Below the pieces are notes generated by a model, which did not search any database, had not been told where the DNA came from, and saw only the letters and a program-made list of their open reading frames with translations. This document shows, piece by piece, positions 17,070 through 25,179 of a stretch of DNA of 64,000 nucleotides. The stretch lies in contig NZ_CP054839.1 of the NCBI RefSeq assembly GCF_018141105.1, forward strand, positions 6,079,411 to 6,143,410, read 5' to 3'. This stretch comes from Saccharopolyspora erythraea (lineage in GTDB: Bacteria > Actinomycetota > Actinomycetes > Mycobacteriales > Pseudonocardiaceae). How positions within the stretch are numbered: the stretch's first letter is position 1; each line of letters starts with the position of its first letter. Position numbers and translations under genes: made by a program.

Positions 17070-19052
17070 ATGCCCGAACCCGAGACCAGGTCGGTCAAGT
17101 ACTTCGTGCTTGGTCCACTCCAGGTGCGAACTGCCGATGACACGATGGTCGCGGTCAACGCGGAGAAGCCCCGTCTGCTGCTCACCGCGCTGTTGTTGCG
17201 CCGCAACTCCTGGGTCGACACCGACGTCCTGGTCGAAGCTCTCTGGAGCACGGGCACACCGCCCGCCTCCGCGCGCGGCAACCTGAAGACCTACGTGCAC
17301 CAGCTGCGGCAACTGGTGACCGGGGCCGGCCAGGAGTCACCGATATCCAGCCGACGTGGCAGCTACCAGCTCGCGGTCAACCGGGGCGAGGTCGACTCCG
17401 ACGTCTTCGAAGACCTCATCACGCGGGGACGGGTGGCGCTGGACGAAGGTGACAACGCCGCCGCCGAGCAGGCACTGCGCACGGCGCTCGATCTTTGGCG
17501 AGGCGATCCGGATCGGCTGGCCCCGAGCCAGGAGACCGCCATCGAAGCGGCGCGGCTGCGCGAACTGCGCTGGATTGCCAGGGACGCCCTCGCCGACGCC
17601 CTCATCGCCGACGGTCGCCCCGAGGACGCGGTGGCCACGCTGCGAGCGCTCACCGTCGAGGAGCCGCTGCGCGAGGCGACGTGGGCACGGCTGGTCACCG
17701 CGCTCCGGGACGCCGGACGGCCCACCGACGCGCTGGCCGCCTACCAGAAGATCCGCAACGACTTGGTCGCCGAGTTCGGCGCCGAACCCGGACGCACGCT
17801 TCGCGCACTGCACGCGGAGTTGCTCGCCGAGACGGAGGGCGCCCCCACACCGCGTCCCCAGCGTGTCACGACCGATCCCACCGCCACCCGGACCCCGGCC
17901 GATTCCACTGCGCCTTCCACGCTGGTCACCGCCGTTCCCGCGCCGAAGCGCCGCGCACCGGCGCGGTGGTTGGCGGGGAGACCGATCGCAGTCCGCGCCG
18001 TGGTGGTCGCAAGCGTGCTGGCCCTGCTCGCCGTCGGCGGGACCGTTCTCGTCAACCGCTCGACCGCGTTGACTCCGGACTCTCCTGGCGAGCCGGCCGC
18101 CAACCTCCAGCTCGGGGCGATCGCCCCGAAACGTCCGGTTCCCGGGTTCCCGGCGGGAACGAGCGACAATCCTCAGTTGCTGTTCGGGCTGGGCGACGAG
18201 GCACCGATCGCGGCGCAACAACCGCTGGCCGACCAGGCTCCCGTCGGCATGCTGACCACCTGGTACGACGGACCGGACGAACTGCCCCAGTACGCGAGCT
18301 GGCGTCGTCAGCTCATTCCCGAGTACTACGCCGCCGGCAAGGCCATGCATCTCCTCGTGGTTCCCACCTTCGACGATCCGGCTCCGGTCGACACGAAGTA
18401 CGGACCGGGCTGCGGCAAGGCATATCCGCTGTCGCCGGAGTTCCTGGACCACATGCGCGAACTGGCGAAGTCCTTCGCGGGCAAGGCCGACGGCCCACCC
18501 CTCTACGTGTCGATGTTCAACGGCATGCTGAAGGTCGCCTGCACCGAGGACGGCTACCACGCGGACCCCCTGACCACGAACTACTACCGGGCTCTCAAGG
18601 ATCGCTACCTCGAAGTGCGGCAGGTCTTCCACCAGCACGCGCCCAACGCCAGGGTGGCGCTGAACTGGGACGGCTGGCAGGCATCCAGGGACAACCCGAA
18701 ACTCGGTTCCGGTCGTTCTCTGATCGGGTACTTCTCCGACGCTCTCGCGGTCTCCGACTTCCAGAGCTTCAACGCCTTCGAGGACGAGGACAACGCCGCC
18801 GACGTCGAGCGGATGGTCGCCGAACTGGGCAAGTACGGGCCGGTCATGGTGTCGAACTTCGGCCCGTACAAGGACCACACGGGCGCACGGCTGCGCAGCG
18901 ACCTGAGCCTGGTCTTCGCTCCGGCGCAGATCGCGAAGCTGACATCCCAGGGACTGTTCGCGTGGAGCTTCTGGAAGCACAGGTACGTCGAGGTCTCCCC
19001 GGAGTCCTATGCGCTGGCCAAGGACGTGGTGACCCGTTACGGACGGCGGTGA
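17070..19052 (+). CDS. Membrane-anchored SARP regulator fused to an exported glycosidase-like domain
   Basis: A 660-residue fusion. Residues 8-100 are an OmpR-type winged helix of SARP proteins (LGPLQVRTADD ... KPRLLLTALLL), and 100-255 a BTAD helical domain (VALDEGDNAAAEQALRTAL ... ALAAYQKIRNDL). A Thr/Pro-rich linker (255-300) and one transmembrane helix (about 308-329) follow. The exported 340-660 region looks like a TIM-barrel glycoside-hydrolase-like domain (MLTTWYDGPDELP, VALNWDGW, FNAFEDEDN, LFAWSFWKHRYV). The start has GAGGAG 5 bases upstream. The topology is ToxR-like: DNA binding inside, putative glycan sensing outside. It is divergent from the chaperone-kinase operon. Confidence 0.85.
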   Translation: MPEPETRSVKYFVLGPLQVRTADDTMVAVNAEKPRLLLTALLLRRNSWVDTDVLVEALWSTGTPPASARGNLKTYVHQLRQLVTGAGQESPISSRRGSYQLAVNRGEVDSDVFEDLITRGRVALDEGDNAAAEQALRTALDLWRGDPDRLAPSQETAIEAARLRELRWIARDALADALIADGRPEDAVATLRALTVEEPLREATWARLVTALRDAGRPTDALAAYQKIRNDLVAEFGAEPGRTLRALHAELLAETEGAPTPRPQRVTTDPTATRTPADSTAPSTLVTAVPAPKRRAPARWLAGRPIAVRAVVVASVLALLAVGGTVLVNRSTALTPDSPGEPAANLQLGAIAPKRPVPGFPAGTSDNPQLLFGLGDEAPIAAQQPLADQAPVGMLTTWYDGPDELPQYASWRRQLIPEYYAAGKAMHLLVVPTFDDPAPVDTKYGPGCGKAYPLSPEFLDHMRELAKSFAGKADGPPLYVSMFNGMLKVACTEDGYHADPLTTNYYRALKDRYLEVRQVFHQHAPNARVALNWDGWQASRDNPKLGSGRSLIGYFSDALAVSDFQSFNAFEDEDNAADVERMVAELGKYGPVMVSNFGPYKDHTGARLRSDLSLVFAPAQIAKLTSQGLFAWSFWKHRYVEVSPESYALAKDVVTRYGRR

Positions 19053-19080
19053 TGTCGATGGTGACTGCCGCGCGTTCCGG

Positions 19081-19740
19081 TCAGCGGCAAGGTTCCTGGT
19101 AGGGATGGTCAGGAACCAGCTGCTTCCACTGGTCGGCGGTGATCGGCTGTCCGTTGATCGAGCAGAGATAGCGGTAGAGCCGATCGGGGTCGAGGTCGAA
19201 CAGGAGCACGCCGGTCGAATCGACTGCGAACCCGGGGGGACTGGAGGTGGCTACGGCGGCCGTGTAGCCGTCGTGGCCGAACTCCACGCCCTGCGCCGAG
19301 ATATCCGGGATCGTTCCCACATCGCTGGGGTCACGGGGGTTGGTCACATCCCAGATGTGCAGCTCGCCGCTACCCGTCACCCCGGCAACCGTCTTCTCGT
19401 CGGGACTGGTTTGCAGGTGTTCCACACCGTTCTCGGAAGCGAGCCCGGACAACAGGGCCGCGTGGCGGGGATCGGTCAGATCCCACAGGCGGACCTTGTT
19501 GTCGTTGCCCGTGGAGGCCGCCAGGGTGTGGTTGTCGATGAACCTGGCGTCCTCGGTGTCAGCGTCGAAACGGCGGTCCTCGATGGGAACCGGATGACGG
19601 AGATCGGTCAGGTCCCACAGGCGCACCGGGCCGCTGGATGCCTGTACGACCAACGTGTTCCGGTGGGAGGTGAACGCCACCCCGGACAGCGACTGATCGA
19701 ACGGGATGTCCGCCGCCAAGGTGGGGTTCCGGAGGTCCAC
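19081..19740 (-). pseudogene. C-terminal remnant of a WD40 nSTAND-type protein
   Basis: About 219 codons encode four to five WD40 blades (VRLWDLTDLRHP, VRLWDLTDPRHA, LHIWDVTNPRDP) and the ITADQWKQLVPDHPYQEPC tail typical of actinobacterial WD40 proteins that normally exceed 1000 residues. Everything upstream (effector, NTPase, other blades) is missing. The frame opens at a weak GTG (19740), exactly where haem-peroxidase-like sequence takes over. This is a remnant, tail-to-tail with the SARP gene. Confidence 0.7.
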
Positions 19741-20051
19741 TGTTGAGCCGGCGTGACGCCATCAGGATGAAGATGCGGAAAGCTGTGTCGCTGAGGGCGA
19801 AACCGGCCGGGAGCCGTTCCTCGAACAGGCCGACCATGGGCCGAACAGCGTCGCAAGACCGAACGGGGTAGGCCGCCGATCCCACCCGACCCGGCGGTCC
19901 ACTAGCTGCGCCAAATCCGCGAGCAACGTCCGGAGGAGGTGGTTGCGTTTGCCGACGTCACTCCGGCGACGTCCTTCTCGCGCACATACCAGCGTGGCGC
20001 TGAGTCCACCTCACCGGTCCGATCCGGGTAGCCACGTGTGTGCTTGGCCAT
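19741..20051 (-). pseudogene. Frameshifted animal-type haem peroxidase remnant
   Basis: Three frames together read as one decayed gene. An ATG at 20051 with GGAGG upstream begins MAKHTRGYPDRTGEVD. A frame change near 19935 gives LLADLAQLVDRRVGWDR and FGLATLFG. Another change gives GFALSDTAFRIFILMASRR (about 19830-19760), the conserved C-lobe entry of bacterial cyclooxygenase/peroxidase-like haem enzymes. Most of the protein is missing and the end is fused to WD40 sequence near 19740. I infer the family from motif memory, without alignment. Confidence 0.5.
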
Positions 20052-20185
20052 CGAAAGTCTTCCTCCTTCCGGAGGCCGCGTCCGGTCAGTGCGGGCGCAC
20101 ACCTGACGGGTGCGATCCGGTTCGCGCTATCGAACTCGCCGAAGGCCGGTGCTCACGTCAAGGCAGCCTCTGGTCCACGCCGAAC

Positions 20186-20455
20186 TCATTGTTCGTCGAT
20201 CGCCCGTTGCTCCAGCCATTCGACAAGTGGCCGCATACTGTCCGGTACCGCCGTTTGGGACACCACCACGCTTGATCGACGACCGCCGCGCTCGAGGGTC
20301 ACTTCGTACTGGTACATGTCCGCGCCGGGACCGGTGATCGGCGACCGCTGCGCCAACTGTTCGAATTCGGCTTGCTCGATGTGGCGTTCGAGCGCTTCGC
20401 GCGACTCGTCGCCGAGGTCGGTGGAACGGACCGACGTCGTCAGTCTCGTGGTGCG
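20186..20455 (-). pseudogene. Emfourin-type protease inhibitor, 5'-truncated
   Basis: In the frame one base off from the M4 frame, about 90 codons read LTTSVRSTDLGDESREALER ... ITGPGADMYQYEVTLERGG ... PLVEWLEQRAIDEQ, ending in TGA at 20186. This matches the C-terminal four fifths of emfourin, the inhibitor usually encoded just after M4 proteases of the protealysin type. Its N-terminus is fused directly to the broken M4 gene near 20455. A single deletion removed the protease 3' end and the inhibitor 5' end. An internal ATG at 20317 could still give a 43-residue piece. Confidence 0.6.
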
Positions 20456-21086
20456 CCCACTGGTGCACCATCACGCCGAAGGCATCCGCGATGTGCTCGT
20501 TCAGCGCCCCGGACTGCCCCTGGTAGACGAGGGGGCCGTCGAACTGGATGACGCCGTGTCCGAGTTCGTGCGCGGCGACCGACAGCGACTTCGTGAGCCG
20601 GGTGAACAACTTTTCGCTACCGTCCCCGAAAAGCATCTGGTCGCCGTCCCAGAACGCGTTGTCCACCTTCCTCCCGAAGTGCACGACTCCGTCGAGGGTC
20701 ATCCCCGCGTTGTCGATCGAGTTCCTCGCCAGTACCTCGAAGAAGAACTTCCACGTCATGCCGAAGTGGTCGAACGCCTCGTCGACAGCAGGGTCGCCGA
20801 CACGATCGTCTCCTTCCTTGCGCACGATGGGCGAGCCGGTGTCGACACCGGTCTTCGCGTCGCGGATCACGCGGTCCATCGTCGGCTCCCGGAGACCGGC
20901 CGTAGCAACGAGCGGCCTGCCCGCCGCCGAGCGCGCCGCTTCGGCCTGGGATCGCGCCGAACGCAACGTGGTGGACACCGCCAGCGTGCTCAGAGCGGCG
21001 TCTCGATCGGCTTCATCCCCCCGTTTCGCGATCTCGACGAGGACGTAGTCCGGAACCACGCACTGAATGGGATTGGGTGAGTGCAT
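20456..21086 (-). pseudogene. Truncated M4 (thermolysin-like) metalloprotease
   Basis: The ATG at 21086 has GGAGGAG 7 bases upstream. The 210 codons match the first two thirds of compact actinobacterial M4 proteases: the zinc motif HELGH (173-177) and the downstream ligand motif GALNEHIADAFG with Glu197. After HQW (208-210) the sequence stops being M4. The whole helical C-terminal domain, with its catalytic His, is missing. The frame then runs out of phase through emfourin-like sequence. The enzyme cannot be active as encoded. Confidence 0.75.
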
Positions 21087-21836
21087 CGTGCAACTCCTCC
21101 CTGGCTGAGATCGGGCGATCGGCTTCCTCCGGCGCCACATGGCCGCCCTCGGACCTGACGGCCACCGATGCTTTCGGATCGCAGTCGCATCAGGGCCGCC
21201 GCCGAGGCCGCTTCCCTCCTGCTCCCATCATCAGGTCTTCGGGACAGCCGAGAATGAACCACGGAGGTTCAAACGGGATGCAGCCTGGATTGAACCTCGG
21301 ATCCAGGCGCCCCGAGGTGGCTTTTCGTCTGCTGTCTCGCCGCTGTCGTGGACGGGATCGCTCGGTGCGGGTGCGAAGGTGTGCGCGGAAGGCCCATCGG
21401 GTGTGCTGGACGCCGTCCGAGGCAGTCATGTTCCTGCGCTACCGCCACAGCATCAACGATCCGACCCCTGGCCGATCTGTTCGAAGTTCTGATAGGCACC
21501 GGCATGCACAAGGTGGAAGCACTCGCCGAGTCCTGTTCTCCCGACAGACACTGTCCAATGTGAACAACGTGACGACGACCGGTGATGAGAGATGCCCTGC
21601 GACGCGAACCAGACGCCAGCACGCAGCGGAACGGTCAGCCAACGGCGTCGAGCAGCGACGGGCACGGCTCAGAGAAAGTCCTTAGAGGACTTTTCTGGAG
21701 CTGAGAATGCTGTGGGGATCGGAGTAGGTTCTTGATTCCTTTGTGGACTCGGGTCGTACATTCCGGGCATGGCCCTGGAGAGCGGCCGCATCGGCCGGCC
21801 ATCGCCGACTGCAAGCCGACATCCATGAAGCATTCC
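21087..21836. other. 750-base region without a supportable gene
   Basis: It lies between the M4 remnant and the CGNR gene. Several frames are open, but none shows a recognisable domain, a ribosome-binding site or consistent codon bias. The base composition is lower in GC around 21420-21720 than in nearby genes. A short hairpin at 21675-21693 is listed separately. It may be decayed mobile DNA. Confidence 0.4.
21675..21693 (-). terminator. Small hairpin downstream of the CGNR gene
   Basis: AAAGTCCT, a TAG loop and AGGACTTT form a perfect 8-bp stem with a 3-base loop, flanked by short T or A runs on both sides. It lies 144 bases beyond the CGNR stop and could end that transcript. The stem is short for a terminator in high-GC DNA. 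Confidence 0.3.
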
Positions 21837-22472
21837 TCATGTCGGCCTGCTGCCCGTCGTTGTGGCCTGTGCGCGGCGGGCGTAGGCGCGGGCGGCGCGG
21901 GCGCGGTCGCCGCAGCGGGTGGAGCACCACTGGCGGCGTCCGGTGCGCAGCAGGTAGCGGCGGCAGGGGGTGGAGGCGCAAGCGGTGAGGCGTTCGGCGT
22001 CGGGGCCGGTGAGCAGGTCGGCGGCGTCGGCGGCGAGGACGGCCAGGGCGTGCTCGACGATCTGGGTGGTGGGGTGGGCGGTCTCGCGGTAGAGGCCGCG
22101 GGCCGGATCCCAGCGGAGCAGGGAGGCCGCGGGGGCGCGGGTGAGCGCGTCGTTGACAGCGGCCAGCGCCCCATCCGGGGCGGGCTGGCCGGCTGTGTGG
22201 GCGGCGAGGAGGGACCGGACCTGTTCGCGCAGGGAGCGCAACAGGGTGGCGCACATCTCCATCATGCCGGTGTCGACGGGAGCGAGACCGCGGTCGACGA
22301 GCCACTGTTCGGCCGCCCCGGGCGAGCCGAGGAGGTCGATGTGCCCGCCGGGCAGGTGGATGGCGCTGTTTGCGAGGTCGAGGGCGAGGTGCTGCTCCGC
22401 GCCGGGTGCGGGCGGCAGCGGCTCGGCGGTCGCGGGCTCCTGCATGGTTCTCATGGTACAGGTTGCACTCAT
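21837..22472 (-). CDS. CGNR zinc-finger transcriptional regulator
   Basis: A 211-residue protein. An N-terminal ABATE-like ligand domain spans about 25-150 (LALDLANSAIHLPGG, LRSLREQVRSLL). A C-terminal CGNR zinc finger spans about 160-205, with Cys pairs in ACASTPC and WCSTRCG followed by a basic RARAARAYARR helix for DNA binding. The first ATG is at 22472; ATGs at 22454 and 22445 are alternatives, and no start has a good ribosome-binding site, so it may be leaderless. It is divergent from the MBL-fold gene, with a repeated ATCCGTGA motif between them. Confidence 0.85.
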   Translation of the reverse strand: MSATCTMRTMQEPATAEPLPPAPGAEQHLALDLANSAIHLPGGHIDLLGSPGAAEQWLVDRGLAPVDTGMMEMCATLLRSLREQVRSLLAAHTAGQPAPDGALAAVNDALTRAPAASLLRWDPARGLYRETAHPTTQIVEHALAVLAADAADLLTGPDAERLTACASTPCRRYLLRTGRRQWCSTRCGDRARAARAYARRAQATTTGSRPT

Positions 22473-22524
22473 CCGTGAAGTATGCTTGGTCTAGTTCACG
22501 GATACACAGTCAACTATCCGTGAG
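22471..22524. promoter_or_regulatory. ATCCGTGA operator set between CGNR and MBL genes
   Basis: ATCCGTGAA (22471-22479) and TTCACGGAT (22495-22503) form a perfect 9-bp inverted repeat with a 15-base spacer. A third copy, ATCCGTGAG, sits at 22516-22524 just ahead of the MBL start. The first copy overlaps the CGNR start codon. This arrangement fits autoregulation plus control of the divergent gene by the CGNR protein. Confidence 0.65.
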
Positions 22525-22537
22525 GATGCGTTTCTTC

Positions 22538-23320
22538 ATGTCTGCCACCAGCCCCGCCACCGGGCAGTTCCCCGTCCGTGTCTTCGGCGGCCCGACCGCC
22601 CTGTTCGAATACGGCGGCCTGCGGTTCCTGACCGACCCGACCTTCGACGCCCCCGGCGACTACCCCACGCCCGGCGGCGCCGTCCTGACCAAGACCGCCC
22701 CCGCCACCGGCACTCCCGCCGACCTGGGCCGCGTCGACGTGGTCCTGCTGTCCCACGACGAGCATCCCGACAACCTCGACCACTCCGGACGCGCGCTGCT
22801 CGCCGGCGTCCCGCTCACCCTCACCACGCCCGGCGGCGGCCGCCGCCTCGGCGAGCGGGCCAAGGGACTTGCCGACTGGGAGTCGATCGAGCTGGAGCGC
22901 CCCGACGGCCGCACGCTCACCGTCACCGGCGTGCCCGCCCTCCACGGCCCCGGACCGCGCGAGGATGTCGAAGCGATCACCGGCGAGGTCGTCGGCTTCG
23001 TCCTGACCGCCGAGGATCTGCCGACGGTCTACGTCAGCGGCGACAACGCGCAGCTCGCCCTGGTCGAAGAGATCGCTCAGCGCTTCGCCCCGGTGGATAC
23101 CGCCATCCTCTTCGCCGGGGCACCCCGTTTCTCCGCCATCTACGACGGCAAGCCGATCGTGCTCACCAGCGCGCAGGCCGCGGAGGCGACGAAGATCCTC
23201 GACGCCCACCGCGTCGTCCCCATCCACTGCGACAGCTGGGCCCACTTCACCGAGGGCCGCGACGAGCTGGTCGCCGCCTTCACCGCGGCCGGTCTGATGG
23301 ACCGCGTCGAACTGAACTGA
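22538..23320 (+). CDS. MBL-fold metallo-hydrolase (UlaG-like)
   Basis: A 260-residue metallo-beta-lactamase-fold protein with an N-terminal beta-strand pair (VRVFGGPTALFEYGGLRFLTDPTFD) and the metal motif SHDEHPDNLDH (72-82), a variant of HxHxDH in which the first two ligands are His73 and Glu75/His76. Later ligands are ALHGPG and the C-terminal VVPIHCDSW. I favour the ATG at 22538 because TGAGGA lies about 11 bases upstream; an in-frame ATG at 22526 would add four residues. Related proteins are L-ascorbate-6-phosphate lactonase-like. The substrate is unknown. It is probably regulated by the adjacent CGNR protein. Confidence 0.85.
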   Translation: MSATSPATGQFPVRVFGGPTALFEYGGLRFLTDPTFDAPGDYPTPGGAVLTKTAPATGTPADLGRVDVVLLSHDEHPDNLDHSGRALLAGVPLTLTTPGGGRRLGERAKGLADWESIELERPDGRTLTVTGVPALHGPGPREDVEAITGEVVGFVLTAEDLPTVYVSGDNAQLALVEEIAQRFAPVDTAILFAGAPRFSAIYDGKPIVLTSAQAAEATKILDAHRVVPIHCDSWAHFTEGRDELVAAFTAAGLMDRVELN

Positions 23321-23333
23321 CCCTGGCCTGACC

Positions 23334-23362
23334 GAGTGGGTGCGCCGTCGGCGCACCCACTC
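23334..23362 (+). terminator. Strong hairpin after the MBL-fold gene
   Basis: A perfect 13-bp stem (GAGTGGGTGCGCC / GGCGCACCCACTC) with a 3-base GTC loop starts 14 bases after the stop codon. There is no T-tract (CCCCTTCG follows). This is common for actinomycete terminators that act by stem strength. Confidence 0.7.
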
Positions 23363-23945
23363 CCCCTTCGCGCGTCCAACCGGGGCGCGAAGCACATCCT
23401 GACCGTCCTGCTGATCTCCCAGATTCTCAGCGGCCTGGCTGCAAGCGGAGCGGTCACCTTCGGCAGCCGGGACGAGCTGCAGGAGAGCTCGATGTCCAGT
23501 TCTGACCGTTTCGGCACAGGCGAGGAGTACCTGCTCACGGCCCCGGAGATGCAATCACCTGACCAGCGTTGGTCGGGTACGGCCGCAGCGAACGACGCGA
23601 ATCACCTCGCGCGGACCAAGAACCTTCGCGACACCGTCGCGCCGTCACGAAGTTCTGGGTGGAGGTGGAGAGCGACCTGGAGACCTTCCTCGACCAGCAC
23701 TTCAAGTCGTTCACCGTCGTGCTTACCCACCGAATGCAGCGTCGTTTCGCGGGACCACTGTATGCAGATCACCGACGGTCAGGAACTGTCGGCGGTCTGC
23801 CCCGTGCTTCTGGTGGTGATGCCGAGTACCTGCATCACCACCAGAAGCCTCGACGTTGTCGTCGCGGATGCGCCCGGCAGCGCGGCGGCCGGGAGGGCCA
23901 GGCGGACGTTTCCCTCCTGGTCGGGCGGTGGTGTCAGGCGATTGG
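23363..23945. other. 580-base non-coding stretch with a long perfect inverted repeat
   Basis: No open frame here has a recognisable domain. A frame containing VEVESDLETFLDQHFKSF is open but has no start with a ribosome-binding site and no known match. The main structure is the 17-bp inverted repeat at 23806-23848. Confidence 0.4.
23806..23848. repeat. 17-bp perfect inverted repeat
   Basis: GCTTCTGGTGGTGATGC (23806-23822) and its exact reverse complement GCATCACCACCAGAAGC (23832-23848) flank a 9-base centre. No T-tract follows on either strand. It lies about 100 bases past the stop of the NmrA-like gene (minus strand), so it could be that gene's terminator. It could also be a folded RNA or a recombination site. 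Confidence 0.75.
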
Positions 23946-24902
23946 TCAGCGGAACAGGTGGGCGTTGTCAACCGCCCAGTCATCGAAGCCGCGCATCGGG
24001 CGGCCGATGATCTCGCGCACGGACGGCCGCTGGTCGAGCGTCCACTGAGTGAGTTCGGCGAGCCGCGCGCCGTATTCCTCGAGGGCGTAGAGCGTCACGT
24101 CGATGCCGCTGTCGGGCCAGCCGCGATGCCGCCAGCTCACGCGGCTGTCGTCGGGCGTCACCTCGACGGCGGCGATCTCGCAGCCAATGGCCTTGGCGAT
24201 GCACGCCACGCGCGACCGGGTGCTGATCGGCACTCCGACCGCCTCGACCACGGCGCCGACATGGTCGTCGGCACGCAGCGCCGACACCGCGACGGCGGCG
24301 AGGTCGTCCTCGTGGATGAAGGGATAGTGGCCGCCGTCCAGGAATGCCTCCCGCACGACACGCTCACTTCTGATCGTGTCCGGCCAGTCCGATCCCGTCG
24401 CAGGATAGGTGCCCTCGATCACCGCCCCCATCACCGCAGACGGGCGGATGTGCGTCCACTCCATCCCCGAGCGCTCGACGGCCCGCTCGATCGCCAGCCA
24501 GAACCACGTCTCCGGCGGATAGGCCTGCTCGTACTCCGGCCCGTGCGAGGACAGCACGACGATCCGCCGCACACCGGCACCCCGGGCGAGCGTCAGCGCA
24601 TCCCGCACCGTCGCCGGCACGGCCCCGGCGAGAAAGACGCCGTCAACGCCTGCGAAGACCTCGGGGGTCTCCAGCGGCCGGATGATGGAGCCTTCGACGA
24701 CCTCGACCCCGTCGGGCCAGCCGGCCACCTGGCCGGGCTCGACGAGAACACGCACCCGATCCCCAGCATCCAGCAGCTGCCGCGCCAGGCTTCGCGCGAT
24801 GATCCCCGTGGGGCTGCTGCCCGCGTCCTTCCTGGCGCTGACGGCAGTCAGCAGGCGCAGACGGGGTTGCGACGCATTCGTGACCCGCTTGATTCCACCC
24901 AT
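23946..24902 (-). CDS. NmrA-like NAD(P)-binding protein
   Basis: A 318-residue atypical short-chain dehydrogenase of the NmrA/HSCARG type. The N-terminal dinucleotide region (LLTAVSARKDAGSSPTGIIA) deviates from the usual TGATGxxG. LVEPGQ, VEVVEGSI, GVDGVFLAG and RIVVLSSHG follow the NmrA pattern, and the C-terminal half resembles ergosterol-biosynthesis-type proteins. There is no YxxxK catalytic pair in the expected place. The start is the ATG at 24902 with GGAGGG 7 bases upstream, not the TTG farther out. It may be a redox sensor or reductase. It stands alone. Confidence 0.75.
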   Translation of the reverse strand: MGGIKRVTNASQPRLRLLTAVSARKDAGSSPTGIIARSLARQLLDAGDRVRVLVEPGQVAGWPDGVEVVEGSIIRPLETPEVFAGVDGVFLAGAVPATVRDALTLARGAGVRRIVVLSSHGPEYEQAYPPETWFWLAIERAVERSGMEWTHIRPSAVMGAVIEGTYPATGSDWPDTIRSERVVREAFLDGGHYPFIHEDDLAAVAVSALRADDHVGAVVEAVGVPISTRSRVACIAKAIGCEIAAVEVTPDDSRVSWRHRGWPDSGIDVTLYALEEYGARLAELTQWTLDQRPSVREIIGRPMRGFDDWAVDNAHLFR

Positions 24903-25179
24903 GGCAAGACCCTCCAACGCGAAAGCGGAGATCTTGCGCCGCCCCGGCGACCGGGGAAGGTTGCGGATCCGAGGTCATCGACACTACCAGCCCCGCGCGT
25001 CGACCGGGCCAGGGAAAGACTCCGCCGGAAGGCCCAAGCTGAAGCCCCGGCCATGTAGCCGATCTTCGTCAGCCGCACACCCGCGGAGTTGACCCGCATT
25101 CAGAGCTGACGAGGCACGCGTCCCAGCACCAGCGGCATGGCGGCGTTGCCATACCGCCGGTGAGCCACCGTGCACGTGC

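Noticed and set aside
17337-18980. 547-residue antisense frame in the SARP gene
   Set aside because: No start with a ribosome-binding site and no domain; the sense strand has clear SARP and BTAD motifs.
23569-24048. 159-codon frame with VEVESDLETFLDQHFKSF
   Set aside because: It runs through the 17-bp inverted repeat and into the antisense of the NmrA-like gene, and has no start signal.
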